Assembly (NCBI GenBank): GCA_902767725.1
Contig: CACXIM010000004.1
Span: forward strand, 1 to 62,676
DNA: 62,676 bases
Source of the DNA: an uncultured Bacteroidia bacterium
GTDB taxonomy: Bacteria; Bacteroidota; Bacteroidia; Bacteroidales; F082
Direction of reading: 5' to 3'
The notes under the pieces were generated by a model, which worked only from the letters and a program-made list of their open reading frames with translations, searched no databases and had not been told where the DNA came from. A program made the translations under genes and the position numbers. Positions 14,990 through 24,300 of the stretch are shown in pieces. The number at the start of each line of letters is the position of its first letter. Positions within the stretch are counted from its first letter, which is position 1.

Positions 14990-15135
14990 TGCGTTGGCTG
15001 CAAATAGACAGGGAAGTAGTGGTGCTACAGTACGAGGAGCACGACGGAAAGATTACACCAGGCAACATTCAGGTGCTGCCCGTTGGCGTATGGAACAACA
15101 TTCTAAAACGTAAGAGAAATGAAGAGATACACTAA
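14986..15135 (+). CDS. Small hypothetical protein after spanin
   Basis: 49 residues (MMRWLQIDREVVV...), start overlapping the spanin stop (ATGA) and end overlapping the next gene by 17 bp. Small beta-strand-rich, basic C-terminus. Unknown function; kept because the tight overlaps on both sides match the coding style here. Confidence 0.5.
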   Translation: MMRWLQIDREVVVLQYEEHDGKITPGNIQVLPVGVWNNILKRKRNEEIH

Positions 15136-15364
15136 ACCAAACGATGACCGCTACCAGTTCTTGGTGATTCACACCCTCAATGGCTATTCCATCGAGGTGC
15201 TGGTAGTGCCGACAGAAGACCTTGCCGCCATCACGCCCACGGTGGCCGCACAGTTGCATATCAAACTACCCGACAGCTACCAACTGCAAAGCTGCGCCGA
15301 AGTGGATGCCGAAAAGCAGCTTGACGAACTGGCCGCGCTCAATGGATGGGTGGCTATGGAATAA
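15119..15364 (+). CDS. Hypothetical protein, end of lysis operon
   Basis: 81 residues, alpha/beta, acidic C-terminal half (QLDELAALNGW). Last gene before a terminator. No family recognised. Confidence 0.6.
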   Translation: MKRYTKPNDDRYQFLVIHTLNGYSIEVLVVPTEDLAAITPTVAAQLHIKLPDSYQLQSCAEVDAEKQLDELAALNGWVAME

Positions 15365-15400
15365 GAAACACGTCTTTTTCATAATCTTTATATTGTTTTT

Positions 15401-15436
15401 CCTCTCCAATTCGCCCGAGTTGGGGAGGTTTTTTTG
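15401..15436 (+). terminator. Terminator of lysis operon
   Basis: CCTCTCCAA (15401-15409) pairs with TTGGGGAGG (15420-15428), followed by seven T. Confidence 0.8.
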
Positions 15437-15485
15437 TGCCTGAAGAAAAAAAATGCACTTTTTTTGAAAAAAAATGGAGAAAATT

Positions 15486-15516
15486 GTTGTTAGTACGAAT
15501 ATTTGTATTATCTTTG
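15486..15516 (+). promoter_or_regulatory. Promoter for 15547
   Basis: GTTG at 15486-15489, a 19-nt spacer and TATCTTTG at 15509-15516, a Bacteroidetes-type pair. An AT-rich A-tract lies just upstream. The 5' leader is about 25 nt. Confidence 0.7.
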
Positions 15517-15546
15517 CATCGTCTTAATCAATCAAACACAACAACA

Positions 15547-15696
15547 ATGAAAACAGTAAAAGTAGAACTAACAGAAAAAGAAAACGACTTGATTCAAGCC
15601 ATCAGAAATTACAGAAAGAGTTACATCTTCGCAAGTCCCGAAATGATCTTCTACATCGAGAAACTCTTCACAGAACTGATGGACGGAGAAGAATGA
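15547..15696 (+). CDS. Small hypothetical protein, monocistronic
   Basis: 49 residues, Lys/Glu-rich, two amphipathic helices (KENDLIQAIRNYRKSY and MIFYIEKLFTELM). Own promoter 31 nt upstream and a stem-loop right after, so an independently expressed moron-like unit. Unknown function. Confidence 0.6.
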   Translation: MKTVKVELTEKENDLIQAIRNYRKSYIFASPEMIFYIEKLFTELMDGEE

Positions 15697-15704
15697 AAAA
15701 CCAA

Positions 15705-15730
15705 GGGGTTCCGCTGAAAGGCGGAACCCC
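15705..15730. terminator. 10-bp stem-loop after 15547 gene
   Basis: GGGGTTCCGC (15705-15714) pairs perfectly with GCGGAACCCC (15721-15730), loop TGAAAG. No T run follows, so termination may be weak or the hairpin may stabilise the mRNA end. Confidence 0.5.
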
Positions 15731-15747
15731 ACTAAAAACAATATGAT

Positions 15748-16005
15748 ATGGCAACAATGACTTTGAAAGAGACCCAGCAGGGCACAATGAAGAAACAACT
15801 TGAAGACATTCTGATTAGCATTTCATGGCGCGACCTCGCAATGCGCTACTTCGAGAAATCGGGGTCGTGGCTATACCACAAGCTTGACGGCGTGGATGGC
15901 AATAAGAAGCCGACCGACTTCACTACTGAAGAGCGCTTCCAATTGAAAGGGGCGTTGGTGGACCTGGCCGACCGCATTCGCCGTGCCGCCGATACCATCC
16001 AATAA
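15748..16005 (+). CDS. DUF5053-like protein
   Basis: 85 residues, or 72 from the internal ATG 15787. The core reads SISWRDLAMRYFEKSGSWLY, HKLDG, then FT.EE...LK.AL.DLADRIR.AAD, matching the DUF5053 family common in Bacteroidetes phages and prophages (family named from memory). Helical, with an HTH-like first half that resembles a DNA-binding fold. Function unknown. Followed by a terminator with a UUCG loop. Confidence 0.7.
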   Translation: MATMTLKETQQGTMKKQLEDILISISWRDLAMRYFEKSGSWLYHKLDGVDGNKKPTDFTTEERFQLKGALVDLADRIRRAADTIQ

Positions 16006-16070
16006 GCCCACGGCCGTTGTGTGCCGTTGATTAAGACAGAAGTCGCCGCCAGGGCTTGCGGCGCAGATTG

Positions 16071-16096
16071 GCCCGTGCTTCGGCATGGGCTTTTTC
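16071..16096 (+). terminator. Terminator with TTCG tetraloop
   Basis: GCCCGTGC-TTCG-GCATGGGC (16071-16090) and TTTTTC. A second hairpin CGCCGC/GCGGCG lies just before it (16044-16063). Confidence 0.85.
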
Positions 16097-16099
16097 TTT

Positions 16100-16155
16100 A
16101 TCATTTTCCTGACGTCAGGAAGATGATATCATATTGCTGACGCCAGCAAAATGAT
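16100..16155. repeat. Two tandem related palindromes
   Basis: TTCCTGACGTCAGGAA (16106-16121) is a perfect 16-bp palindrome. TTGCTG-ACGC-CAGCAA (16134-16149) is its diverged sister. Each is flanked by ATCAT and ATGAT, so the unit is repeated with the pattern TTnCTGACGYCAGnAA. Likely a paired operator. Confidence 0.7.
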
Positions 16156-16180
16156 GTTCCCGAAAACGATTTCGGGAACA
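16155..16180. repeat. 11-bp inverted repeat TGTTCCCGAAA
   Basis: TGTTCCCGAAA (16155-16165) and TTTCGGGAACA (16170-16180) with a 4-nt centre. Third in a row of five inverted repeats. Confidence 0.7.
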
Positions 16181-16226
16181 AACCCTTATTTTACTTTCTG
16201 CATCGAAACTAAAATAAAAGCCTTCC

Positions 16227-16259
16227 TTATGTTACTTTTTCGCCGAAAATGTAACATAA
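16227..16259. repeat. Inverted repeat TTATGTTAC
   Basis: TTATGTTAC (16227-16235) and GTAACATAA (16251-16259), with TTTTCG/CGAAAA also able to pair inside. Fourth inverted repeat of the cluster. Confidence 0.65.
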
Positions 16260-16329
16260 TGCCACCATCATGTTCGGTTTTCCACATTTTCTGTACCTGA
16301 AAAGCGGCTTTTTTACACATTATCGACAG

Positions 16330-16376
16330 ATTATGTACCCGAAACAGCGTTTTAGGGTACATAATTCATATCTTTG
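16330..16376 (+). promoter_or_regulatory. Operator-like palindrome joined to promoter of 16403
   Basis: ATTATGTACCC (16330-16340) and GGGTACATAAT (16355-16365) form an 11-bp inverted repeat. TATCTTTG at 16369-16376 is a -7 box 3 nt after it, so a repressor bound here would cover the -33 region. Confidence 0.65.
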
Positions 16377-16402
16377 TGGCCTCAAACCTAAACAACAACA
16401 CT

Positions 16403-16810
16403 ATGAAAAAAGTATTATTTATCATCGCGATTGTGTTTGCCGCCCTGGTTGCAAACGCACAACAGAAGCCACACAAGGTCTACGCCGAATTGCTTGGCGA
16501 AACCAACCTCATGAGAACGAAGGTGACCATCTCTATCGACTTCGGACAGGAAACCACGTTTTGGCAGCAACACGCCCAAAAGCAGCTTGTCGACGCCCAA
16601 GGCCGCGAAATGAAGTTCAACTCCATGGTCGATGCCATGAACTACATGGGCACCCTCGGTTGGGAGTTTGAGCAAGCCTACGTGGTGACTGTAGGCCAGC
16701 AAAACGTATATCACTGGCTCATGAGCAAGCTGGTAGATGAGGAAGGAGCGGCCACACAGGGCATCAACACCAAACAGAACTTCATCGATTCGCAAGGCGG
16801 AGAGGAATAA
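16403..16810 (+). CDS. Secreted/periplasmic hypothetical protein
   Basis: 135 residues with a clear signal peptide (MKKVLFIIAIVFAALVANAQ, cleavage after AQ typical of Bacteroidetes). The mature part is a small alpha/beta domain with GWEFEQAYVV, a pattern seen in short secreted proteins of this phylum. Own promoter and operator, so probably expressed in the lysogen; a periplasmic effect on the host is possible. Family not recognised. Confidence 0.7.
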   Translation: MKKVLFIIAIVFAALVANAQQKPHKVYAELLGETNLMRTKVTISIDFGQETTFWQQHAQKQLVDAQGREMKFNSMVDAMNYMGTLGWEFEQAYVVTVGQQNVYHWLMSKLVDEEGAATQGINTKQNFIDSQGGEE

Positions 16811-16867
16811 TTTCTTTCCAAAACTTGCCAATTCTTGCCAAAACTTGCAAGATTTTTTCCGAAAAGC

Positions 16868-16897
16868 GTTGCAAAATTGAAAATTGTCGTATATTTG
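16868..16897 (+). promoter_or_regulatory. Promoter of cassette 2 leader
   Basis: GTTG at 16868-16871, an 18-nt spacer and TATATTTG at 16890-16897, followed by CAACG. Confidence 0.75.
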
Positions 16898-16900
16898 CAA

Positions 16901-17106
16901 CGCTATACGAGAGGGATAGACCTCTAAGCCGGGGCAGCTTCAACAGCCCAAGACACAGCCGAGGGCTTTTTTGATGCCCTCAAACTATAGACCCTTGCGG
17001 TCGCCTTTCGTGAGATTCAGCCCCCTTGGAGGCCTCTCGTATAGCAGCGAAATGGCGGCCGCTTTCTTTTTTGCTGCCCAATACCAACTCTTAAATGCTA
17101 TACGAT
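16901..17106 (+). ncRNA. Structured leader RNA, copy 2
   Basis: A 16901-16915 (CGCTATACGAGAGGG); hairpin AGCCC/GGGCT (16945-16967) with six T; B GCGGTCGCC 16997-17005 pairs with B' GGCGGCCGC 17054-17062, followed by a T-rich run; antisense A' CCTCTCGTATAGC 17033-17045, perfectly complementary to 13 nt of A; A2 GCTATACGA 17097-17105, one base before ATG 17107. An in-frame ATG at 17095 begins just before A2. Same architecture as copies 1, 3 and 4 with unrelated A sequence. Confidence 0.75.
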
Positions 17107-17439
17107 ATGCAACACACACAGAAGACAGCCGGACAGACGGCACCGAGAACACTGGTAATCATCCGCGATTGCCATTCAAAGCACAACATCGTAGTAACCG
17201 CCAACAGCGACCGCGAGGAAGAGAAAATCAGACTCCGCGCCCTCAGTGACGGATTCCTCGTGGCCTTGCGTAAGCCCAGACAACTTGAACCCCAACTTGA
17301 ACCCTCACTTGCACCCTCACAAGCCACAAACCATGTATGGCGTAAGCATTCGACCATCGAGCAACGCCCGCGCCCACGCTTGGGCGGTGCTTTCAACCTT
17401 GCACTTACTTCGTTGACCATGGAAGGAGGTGCGCTATGA
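17107..17439 (+). CDS. Cassette 2 first gene (cassette-protein family)
   Basis: 110 residues from ATG 17107 (114 from ATG 17095). N-terminus MQHTQKTAGQTA resembles that of 59346; from residue 14 it matches the 28872 product (TLVIIRDCHSK.NIV, E.IRLRA.S.G.LVA.RKP) and the shared C-terminus RPRPRLGGAFNLALTSLTME. A Pro/Gln/Leu linker (residues 54-70) differs between copies. Unknown function. The gene end encodes the SD of 17436. Confidence 0.75.
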   Translation: MQHTQKTAGQTAPRTLVIIRDCHSKHNIVVTANSDREEEKIRLRALSDGFLVALRKPRQLEPQLEPSLAPSQATNHVWRKHSTIEQRPRPRLGGAFNLALTSLTMEGGAL

Positions 17440-17591
17440 CACGCCTTGAAATCATCACCCGCCTTTGCGAAATGGCGGCGGAACTGGCAGACCTCGAACA
17501 ACAGGCACAAGATCCAGATGTCAAGTTCGGCGTTTCCAGCATCGAGGAAGAGATGCAAAAGACCTTGCGCGAATTGCAGGGCGAATCGTAA
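17436..17591 (+). CDS. Cassette 2 small helical protein (ITRLCEMAAELADL family)
   Basis: 51 residues, ATGA overlap with the upstream gene and GGAAGGAGGT before the start. N-terminal ITRLCEMAAELADL is identical to the 7130 product. Amphipathic helical protein, function unknown. Confidence 0.75.
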   Translation: MTRLEIITRLCEMAAELADLEQQAQDPDVKFGVSSIEEEMQKTLRELQGES

Positions 17592-17615
17592 GCAAGTCGC
17601 AATACTCCACCAAAG

Positions 17616-17645
17616 GCCTCGCAACCGTGTTGCGGGGCTTTTTTT
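17616..17645 (+). terminator. Terminator of cassette 2
   Basis: GCCTCGCAA (17616-17624) pairs with TTGCGGGGC (17630-17638), then seven T merging into the next promoter's TTTG. Confidence 0.85.
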
Positions 17646-17680
17646 GTCACTTGCTGGTTATGGCATCGGTCTATTTTTGC
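17643..17680 (+). promoter_or_regulatory. Late-type promoter motif, copy 3
   Basis: TTTGTCAC at 17643-17650 and TATTTTTG at 17672-17679, with 25 nt between TTTG and TATTTTTG. It drives the fibre/DGR operon. Confidence 0.75.
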
Positions 17681-17685
17681 CATAA

Positions 17686-17696
17686 ACCAAAAACCA
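17686..17696 (+). promoter_or_regulatory. ACCAAAAACCA start-site motif, copy 2
   Basis: Ends 5 nt before ATG 17702; same 11-mer as at 7657, 18377, 60570 and 61915. Confidence 0.6.
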
Positions 17697-17701
17697 ACGC
17701 A

Positions 17702-18052
17702 ATGATCAAGAAACCAATAATCGCGGGTGACACTTTCCCCATCGTCTACAAGCACATGCCCAATGGCGAGCTGCGAGACCTGCCTGATGGCTTTGACTAT
17801 ATGATAGGCCTTCGCCAGGAAGGCAGCAAGAAACCGATGGTGTTCAGCTACCGCAACGGCGACATCGAGAACCCTGACAAGGGTGTCTACCGCTGGGAAT
17901 GCAAACATGATCTGTCAATGTCGCTTAGCGGCAACATCATCGCCGAAATGGTCATCTACAGCCGCGACGGCAGCTTTGTCAAGCATTGCAGCGAGCCGCT
18001 CCTGCTTGAAGTGCAGCAAAGCTTCATGAACGACCAACTGGACATCGAATGA
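17702..18052 (+). CDS. Baseplate/fibre-associated protein, BppU-like N-terminal domain look
   Basis: 116 residues, beta-rich. The pattern FPIVYKHMPNGELRDLPDGF, DYMIGLRQEG and G.YRWECKHDLS resembles small domains at the start of phage baseplate upper or fibre proteins; this is a visual impression. First gene of the operon with the giant receptor-type protein, so a tail-tip adaptor is likely. Overlaps the next gene by 4 bp. Confidence 0.5.
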   Translation: MIKKPIIAGDTFPIVYKHMPNGELRDLPDGFDYMIGLRQEGSKKPMVFSYRNGDIENPDKGVYRWECKHDLSMSLSGNIIAEMVIYSRDGSFVKHCSEPLLLEVQQSFMNDQLDIE

Positions 18053-18372
18053 CAGACGCGATTGAAATAGGAACCATCTGGGAAGCAGGCATCGTCGTCG
18101 TCGACGACTTCGACATGGAGCTGACCGTTGAGTCAGGCTTCGATGTCATGGTTGAGACCGAATTTGACGACAATTCCGAAGTCCACCTCATCATTGGCGA
18201 CATCGTGGAGGAGTCGAATGCCGCCGAAACGGAATACGACTTCGACATGGAGTTTGCCAGTGCGGTGAACAACTATGTCTACGTCGGTCCCGCACTGCCT
18301 GACATCGACGTGGAATGGAGTAGTGATGCCTGGTTCCGGAATGACGGATGGTTTGAAAGCGACGGCTGGTAA
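18049..18372 (+). CDS. Very acidic hypothetical virion protein
   Basis: 107 residues with a high share of Asp and Glu and few basic residues; repeated DDFDMEL/DFDMEF strands and a C-terminal WF.NDGWFESDGW motif. Likely beta. It sits between the small fibre-associated gene and the DGR target; chaperone or adaptor role is a guess. Confidence 0.55.
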   Translation: MTDAIEIGTIWEAGIVVVDDFDMELTVESGFDVMVETEFDDNSEVHLIIGDIVEESNAAETEYDFDMEFASAVNNYVYVGPALPDIDVEWSSDAWFRNDGWFESDGW

Positions 18373-18376
18373 GAAC

Positions 18377-18387
18377 ACCAAAAACCA
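18377..18387 (+). promoter_or_regulatory. ACCAAAAACCA start-site motif, copy 3
   Basis: Ends 6 nt before ATG 18394. Here it lies inside the operon without a promoter of its own, which argues for a translational rather than transcriptional role. Confidence 0.6.
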
Positions 18388-18393
18388 ATAGAT

Positions 18394-21300
18394 ATGGCAA
18401 AGAAGATCATCATTAGAGGAAGTAATCTGCTCCAAAGTCTCATTGACCCTTGGGGCGGAGTCAATGATACAGACCAAGACATCATCCCGTATTCTGATCG
18501 AGGGGCGACGACAGTGGTCCACCCTGGCGAGGAATGGGGCATGAATCGCGGCGAAGTGGAACGGTTCAATAAACTGCATTTCGGCACGAAAAAGATAGGA
18601 TGCCCTTATGTGACTCCACGAAAGCAGACCGATAACTTCTACCACATTTGGGGCTTCGCCACCAAAACCGACCGCGACACATACCTTGCAGCCGTGGCCG
18701 CATTGCAGCCCGGACAGAGCCTCGATGAAGAGACGGCAGCCCTGCGGCTGGCCGATGAAGCCATCCCCATCAACGAAGACCAGGGAACGACATACACGGC
18801 AAGATTGACCTTGCTTGACATCAGCGGCGAGGAACCCGAAACTCTCGACCCGACTTTGCCCATCGTGTCGGTCACAAGGTCATATAATATAGGTGTGCGT
18901 TTCTGCGGCATCCAAAACGACAACGGCGAAATCAGCAATGCCGGTGAATCGGGCACACTGACCGTGCAAAGAAGCACGGACGCGACCAACTGGACTACCG
19001 TGGGAGCGATGCAGCTCATTTCCCTCAATACGGACTCGAACGCCTACACCGTTCTCGACCTTGGCCAATGGTTCACCACGACCAACCCGCAACAATTCCG
19101 CTTGCGTGTGGCCTTCACAAAGAGAGACGATGAGGGAAACGAAATAGCCACCGCGCAAAGCGCATGGCAGGTGATTTCGGATGTGACCTACACCCAACTC
19201 ACCGTGCGCAATATGCAGGACTGGACGCGACCCATCCAAGCCTCGGAAGGAGTGTTCCCGCTTCGCTTCGCCGTGACGGGAACGGTCAGGAAGTGGCTGC
19301 ATGTGACCATCAGCGGCTCATTGGGCACTTATACCCATGTGGAGGAGATTGCGGCATCCACGGAGTTCCCAGCCACCAATCCGCGTACATGGTCAGAGAC
19401 AGAGAAACAGAACATCGGCATCCTGACACACGGCATCCACACTGTGACAGCCTGGCTGACCTGTGACGACGGCAGCGGCCACCTCGGAACTGACGGCTAC
19501 CCCGATGGGCTTTCGTCTGAAGTGGTGGTGAACCGCTTTATGGTGGTGAACACTGAAACCCAAGGCGCAGACCTCACCAAGCCTTATCTGATGCTCCAGC
19601 AAACGCTGACCACGGTGCAGAACTATGTCCGCGCCGTGTTGACCCATTATGCCGTGTGGGTTCCTGATCCAGAGAATCCCACAGCGGCCAGCAGTGAGCC
19701 GTTGCCCATCTCCATCCGATTGACCGACTCGGCAGAGAACGATACAGACTACACGACCGAATATGTCCGCAACGAGTTGTCGGTTTTGAGCGGCACGGAT
19801 TATGCCTTGGACACCACCGTAGAGATTGAGGGCGACGGCAGTAGTCAGCATGTCAACGAATACCTTGCCTACCTGCGTTTCTTCCGTTATGGCGCAAATG
19901 AGGAAGTCATCAACTTCATGCGTGAGAGCGTACAGGCCATGCGCTTCATCACCATCACCGTCGACAACTCAAAAGACTTTGCACCCGTAGCCGGTGCATG
20001 GTTTGTGATGTCGCCCCGCACACGCAACAACAGCGAGACCAACAAGTTCACCATCATCAACCATCAGACGGGCGAAGTGGTACCGGCAGAGTTCCATGGC
20101 TTCGGCGGTATCAACGACCTTTGGACCGAGGATGAGAACGGCCAAAAGGTGCTGCGCGTTTTGGCAGGGCAGGAACTTGAAATCTTTATCGATCCATACG
20201 GACACTTTGCCAACGACCCCCGCGCCCAAGCGAGTGTCGAGTTTGACTACGCGGTGCATAACTCCACCGCCGAGGATGCTCCGGTCATTGACATCACACA
20301 GGAAGTGGGAGGCGAAACCCTCGGTCTGCGGATGCTGCCCATGGAAGGCACGGTGAAGTGCAAGGGCCGTCAGGAAACCAATGACCAGGATTTCGGATGG
20401 GGAGAGGATGAGCGTACACACATGGTACAGACCATTGACCCCGCAGTCATCGCCAAAGCCGATGACGAACTGACTTGGCAACAGACCTTGAACGGTGCGC
20501 CAAGCCTTCCTTTGTCGCTGTCCAAGGTTTATATCAACGGCGACCCGCAAAGAGAAATGGACTACACGCCAACAGCCGGAACTTGGGTGAGCGGTGACGG
20601 CCACACCGTCAAGATTGGCAACCCCAATGCCGACATAGACATCTACGGCATCAAGTTCTACCGCACGGCACTTTCGGCGGAGCAAGTCCGTCAAAACCGC
20701 AAGGCGGCACTCCCCACAGCGGAAGAAAAGGTTGAGTTTGAGAACCGAAACGCCATCACTACCAACGGACGCATTGACTATGACAAGGCTAAGACCAAGG
20801 GCTTCCGTTGCCTTACCTTGGTAGGTCAGGACCAATACAAGCTGAACCAGTCCAAAGACCCGGGCTATCCCTGCTATTGGCGTATTGATCATGACAACCC
20901 AGCACTGAGCGGCACCATCGGCAAGGCTGCCTATCTCGCATACATGGCCGATGCCTTAAATGGTAAGAAATGCCTGATGGTTACGCCACAAGGCTCCACG
21001 GCCAACACCTATTGGGACAACAACGAGCAAACCAAGGTGGACAAAATCACCTTTGTCATCAACATTCCTTTCTCGAAAGTCCATGCCGATTTTGGATGGA
21101 AAGCTGCTATGAGCACCGGAGATGACTGTACCAATCCCATGTATCTTGACGGCCAACGCATTGAGGGTACTACATACGCCGACCTCACAGACGAACAAAA
21201 GGCCAGAGTGACCATTGATGTGGTGGATGGCTGGTTTGATGGTAACGGTTGGAGTGAGAATGTAGGCGAAATGGGCATGTACCATGGCCAGTTCTACACC

Positions 21301-24300
21301 ACAACCGTAGGCGGCCCCAAGTGCCAAAAGCTGGTCAACAAAATCAACTATGCCTCGCCGATGCAGAGTCACAAGATGGGCGCGACCCGACTCTACAACG
21401 ACATCATGAAGGCGTTGTGCGGCAATGAAATCCACCTGCACCGCGACAATCCAGCCGTGCGCTTTTCGGTATGTGAGGAAAGTTTCCTCTTCTTTACCGA
21501 GCATCCGCAGGACAACGGCAAGGTGGAGTTCAGAGGCATGTGTACCTTCGGCAATGGCAAGTTCGACAAGGAGGTGTTTGGCTATAAGGCCGACAAGAAC
21601 ACCTTCGGCTTCGAGGGCTTGAACAATAACCTCCCGCTTTGCGACTTCCGTGTGCCTGCCGATGAGAAAGTGACCTATAACCCTGATGATGAGGCATGGG
21701 GCTACAACGGCGTGAAGAGCTTCGAGTACGGCTTGGGTAAGACCCAGGTCATCAACGGGAAGGAATACCCGACCGACACCAACGACCTTATCTTCCGTCG
21801 TTATGTGAACTTCATCTATACGCATACGCCGCGACTGAAATACTACAACGGCACCCTTGAATCTTTCCTTGCTGCCTACGAAGCCCTTGTGAGCGCGGCT
21901 CAATCGGACGATGCCGCCGCCGCAGAGTTGGCCGAAATGCAGAAATGGCAATGGTGGGCGACCCAAGGCAATAACGCCTTCCATCTGGTACGCTTTGACT
22001 ACACCACCGAAACATGGGTGGACGCCGGAACATGGGATCAAGAGAACCTTGCCTATAATGCCGGTGTAAGAGACCTGACAGCCGACGCGATGACGGCAGC
22101 GGCCTACACCGTATGGCAGAGCAGCCCCGACTTTGGCGACTGGGTGGCATTGAACAAAGCGTTCAAGACCGCCATCGCTATGCATGTCATCGACCACTTG
22201 GGCAGTGTGGCGGTGGTGAGCAACCACCTTGGCCACTACAATGTGGTCAACTTCATGGAGGCTGGTACCGACAACTGCTCCAAGAACCTCTACTACCAGT
22301 ACGACCCAGGCACAGGTTTAATCTTCCTTGACCAAGATGACCTTGACAGTATCAAGAAAACCGACAACAACGGTAGGCAGACCAAGAAATACTTCCTCGA
22401 CCGCATCCATGATGTGTCCGACTACGAGGCGGGCTACAAGCCGCAAATCGACTACGAAGGCCGTGCAAGCGCACTCTTCGACATGATAGAAGAGGCTTAC
22501 GAGAATGCAAGTGACGGTCTGCGCCAGAACATGCGCCGTGTGCTGACCATCATGGCTGGTCTTGTCGGCGCCAACGAAGGCTTTGACCAGAGCGTTATGG
22601 GCTGCATCGACAAATACTTCTTCTCGATCCAAAAGTATTTCCCCGAAGTGGCCTACGCCGAGCAAGCCCGACTCCGCTACGAGTGGCCGAAGTCGTTTGG
22701 CTACATCTCATTTGGCAACCAGGCCCGCGGAATCGACCCCATCACACAGCAAGTTGGAAGCCAGTTGGAAAACGAGCGGCAATACATGAAGCGCCGAATG
22801 GCACTCATAGCAAGCTATGCCTGTTGGGGCGACTTTTCTTCAGGCGTGAACGCTGGTGTGGTAGGACTTTCTGACAGTGGTAGCAGCCTCTCACTATCCC
22901 CTGGCAGCGGCCATATAGGAGGCGAATACAAGTTCAGGGTAGTCCCTCATCAGTGGCTCTATCCTACGGGCATGGTGGACCGTACCGCCGTTGATCCGCA
23001 TGTGCGTGTCGCCCCTGGCGAGGAATACGAGTTCAAGGTAGCCAATGCCGGTGACATCAGCGGTGATAGTTCCGTTGGCCTTGCCGCCTTGAACTATTAC
23101 CGCAAAATCGGCAATGTGGGCAATATGGTGGTGGGCAACAATACTCTGTCAGTCACAGCCAAGCGACTGACCGAGTTTATTGCCGAGCCTTCAAATCCTT
23201 CCCAAGCCCAATTTGCCCCTGGCAACATTGCGCTGAATACGCCCAACTTGAAGAAACTTTCCTTGAACGGCTGCCAAACCATTGCGGGAAGCAAGGATTA
23301 TTCTTCGCTGACCCGAGTGGAAGAAATAGACCTGCGAGGAACGAATATCACCGGCGTAGTGCTGCCCACAAGCCAACTGATAGAAACACTACAGTTGCCC
23401 GCCACGATGACAGCCGTAAGCCTCACAGGACAGCCCAACCTTTCCACCTTCACAATGGAAGGCTATGCCGCATTGGAGAGCCTGATTGTGACTGGTAGCC
23501 CGCTGGTGGCCTCTCAAGCAATCGTGATGGCCATCTATGAGGCGCAACAAGAAACGCAGGTATTTACTACCTTGACATTGAAAGACATTCAATGGGCAAA
23601 TCTGCCAGTGGGCATCCTTTCATGGATGGCCGACCTTCAGCATATCACCGTCAATGGCACAATCGGAATCTTTGAGGACAACCCTACAACCAATGCCGTC
23701 ACTTTCGACTTGAAGGAAAAGTTCAACCGCAAGTGGGGCAACGTGGACAATTCCGACAGCAACGAACACCAAGGGCTTCTTTTGTCTTACAGACCGCGCC
23801 GTTTGGAATCGGCCAGCGTAAAGGGCAACTTCTACACCGAAAGCGGGACACAATTCCCATTCACCATCGAGCCAAACTCGTCCTATGTGAACGCCTTCAC
23901 GAAGATTCGATGGTCAATGAGCGGTTTGCAATACTCACAGGCATCCATCGACCCAGTGACTGGCTTACTGACCGTGGAAAGCCTATCAAACCTCGTTGAC
24001 ACAGCCACGATAACCGCGATGATAACCACTTATTACGAGGGGGTGGAAAGCGCAATGGTGGTGTCGAAGGATGTGCAAATCTACAACAGAAAAGCCCAGT
24101 TGGGCGATTATGTCTATCACGATGGCACATATTCCTCGCCTGACACATATACAGGCGAAAAGTATGTGATAGGCCATTGCTGCTACCTTGCACCGGTTGA
24201 CAACAACGGCGACATTGTTGCGGAATTGTTCCACCCCGAGGATAAGCAAAAGCGCCTCATGGTGGCAAGATCGAATGTTTCCGCAACTGGAAGCACGGAA

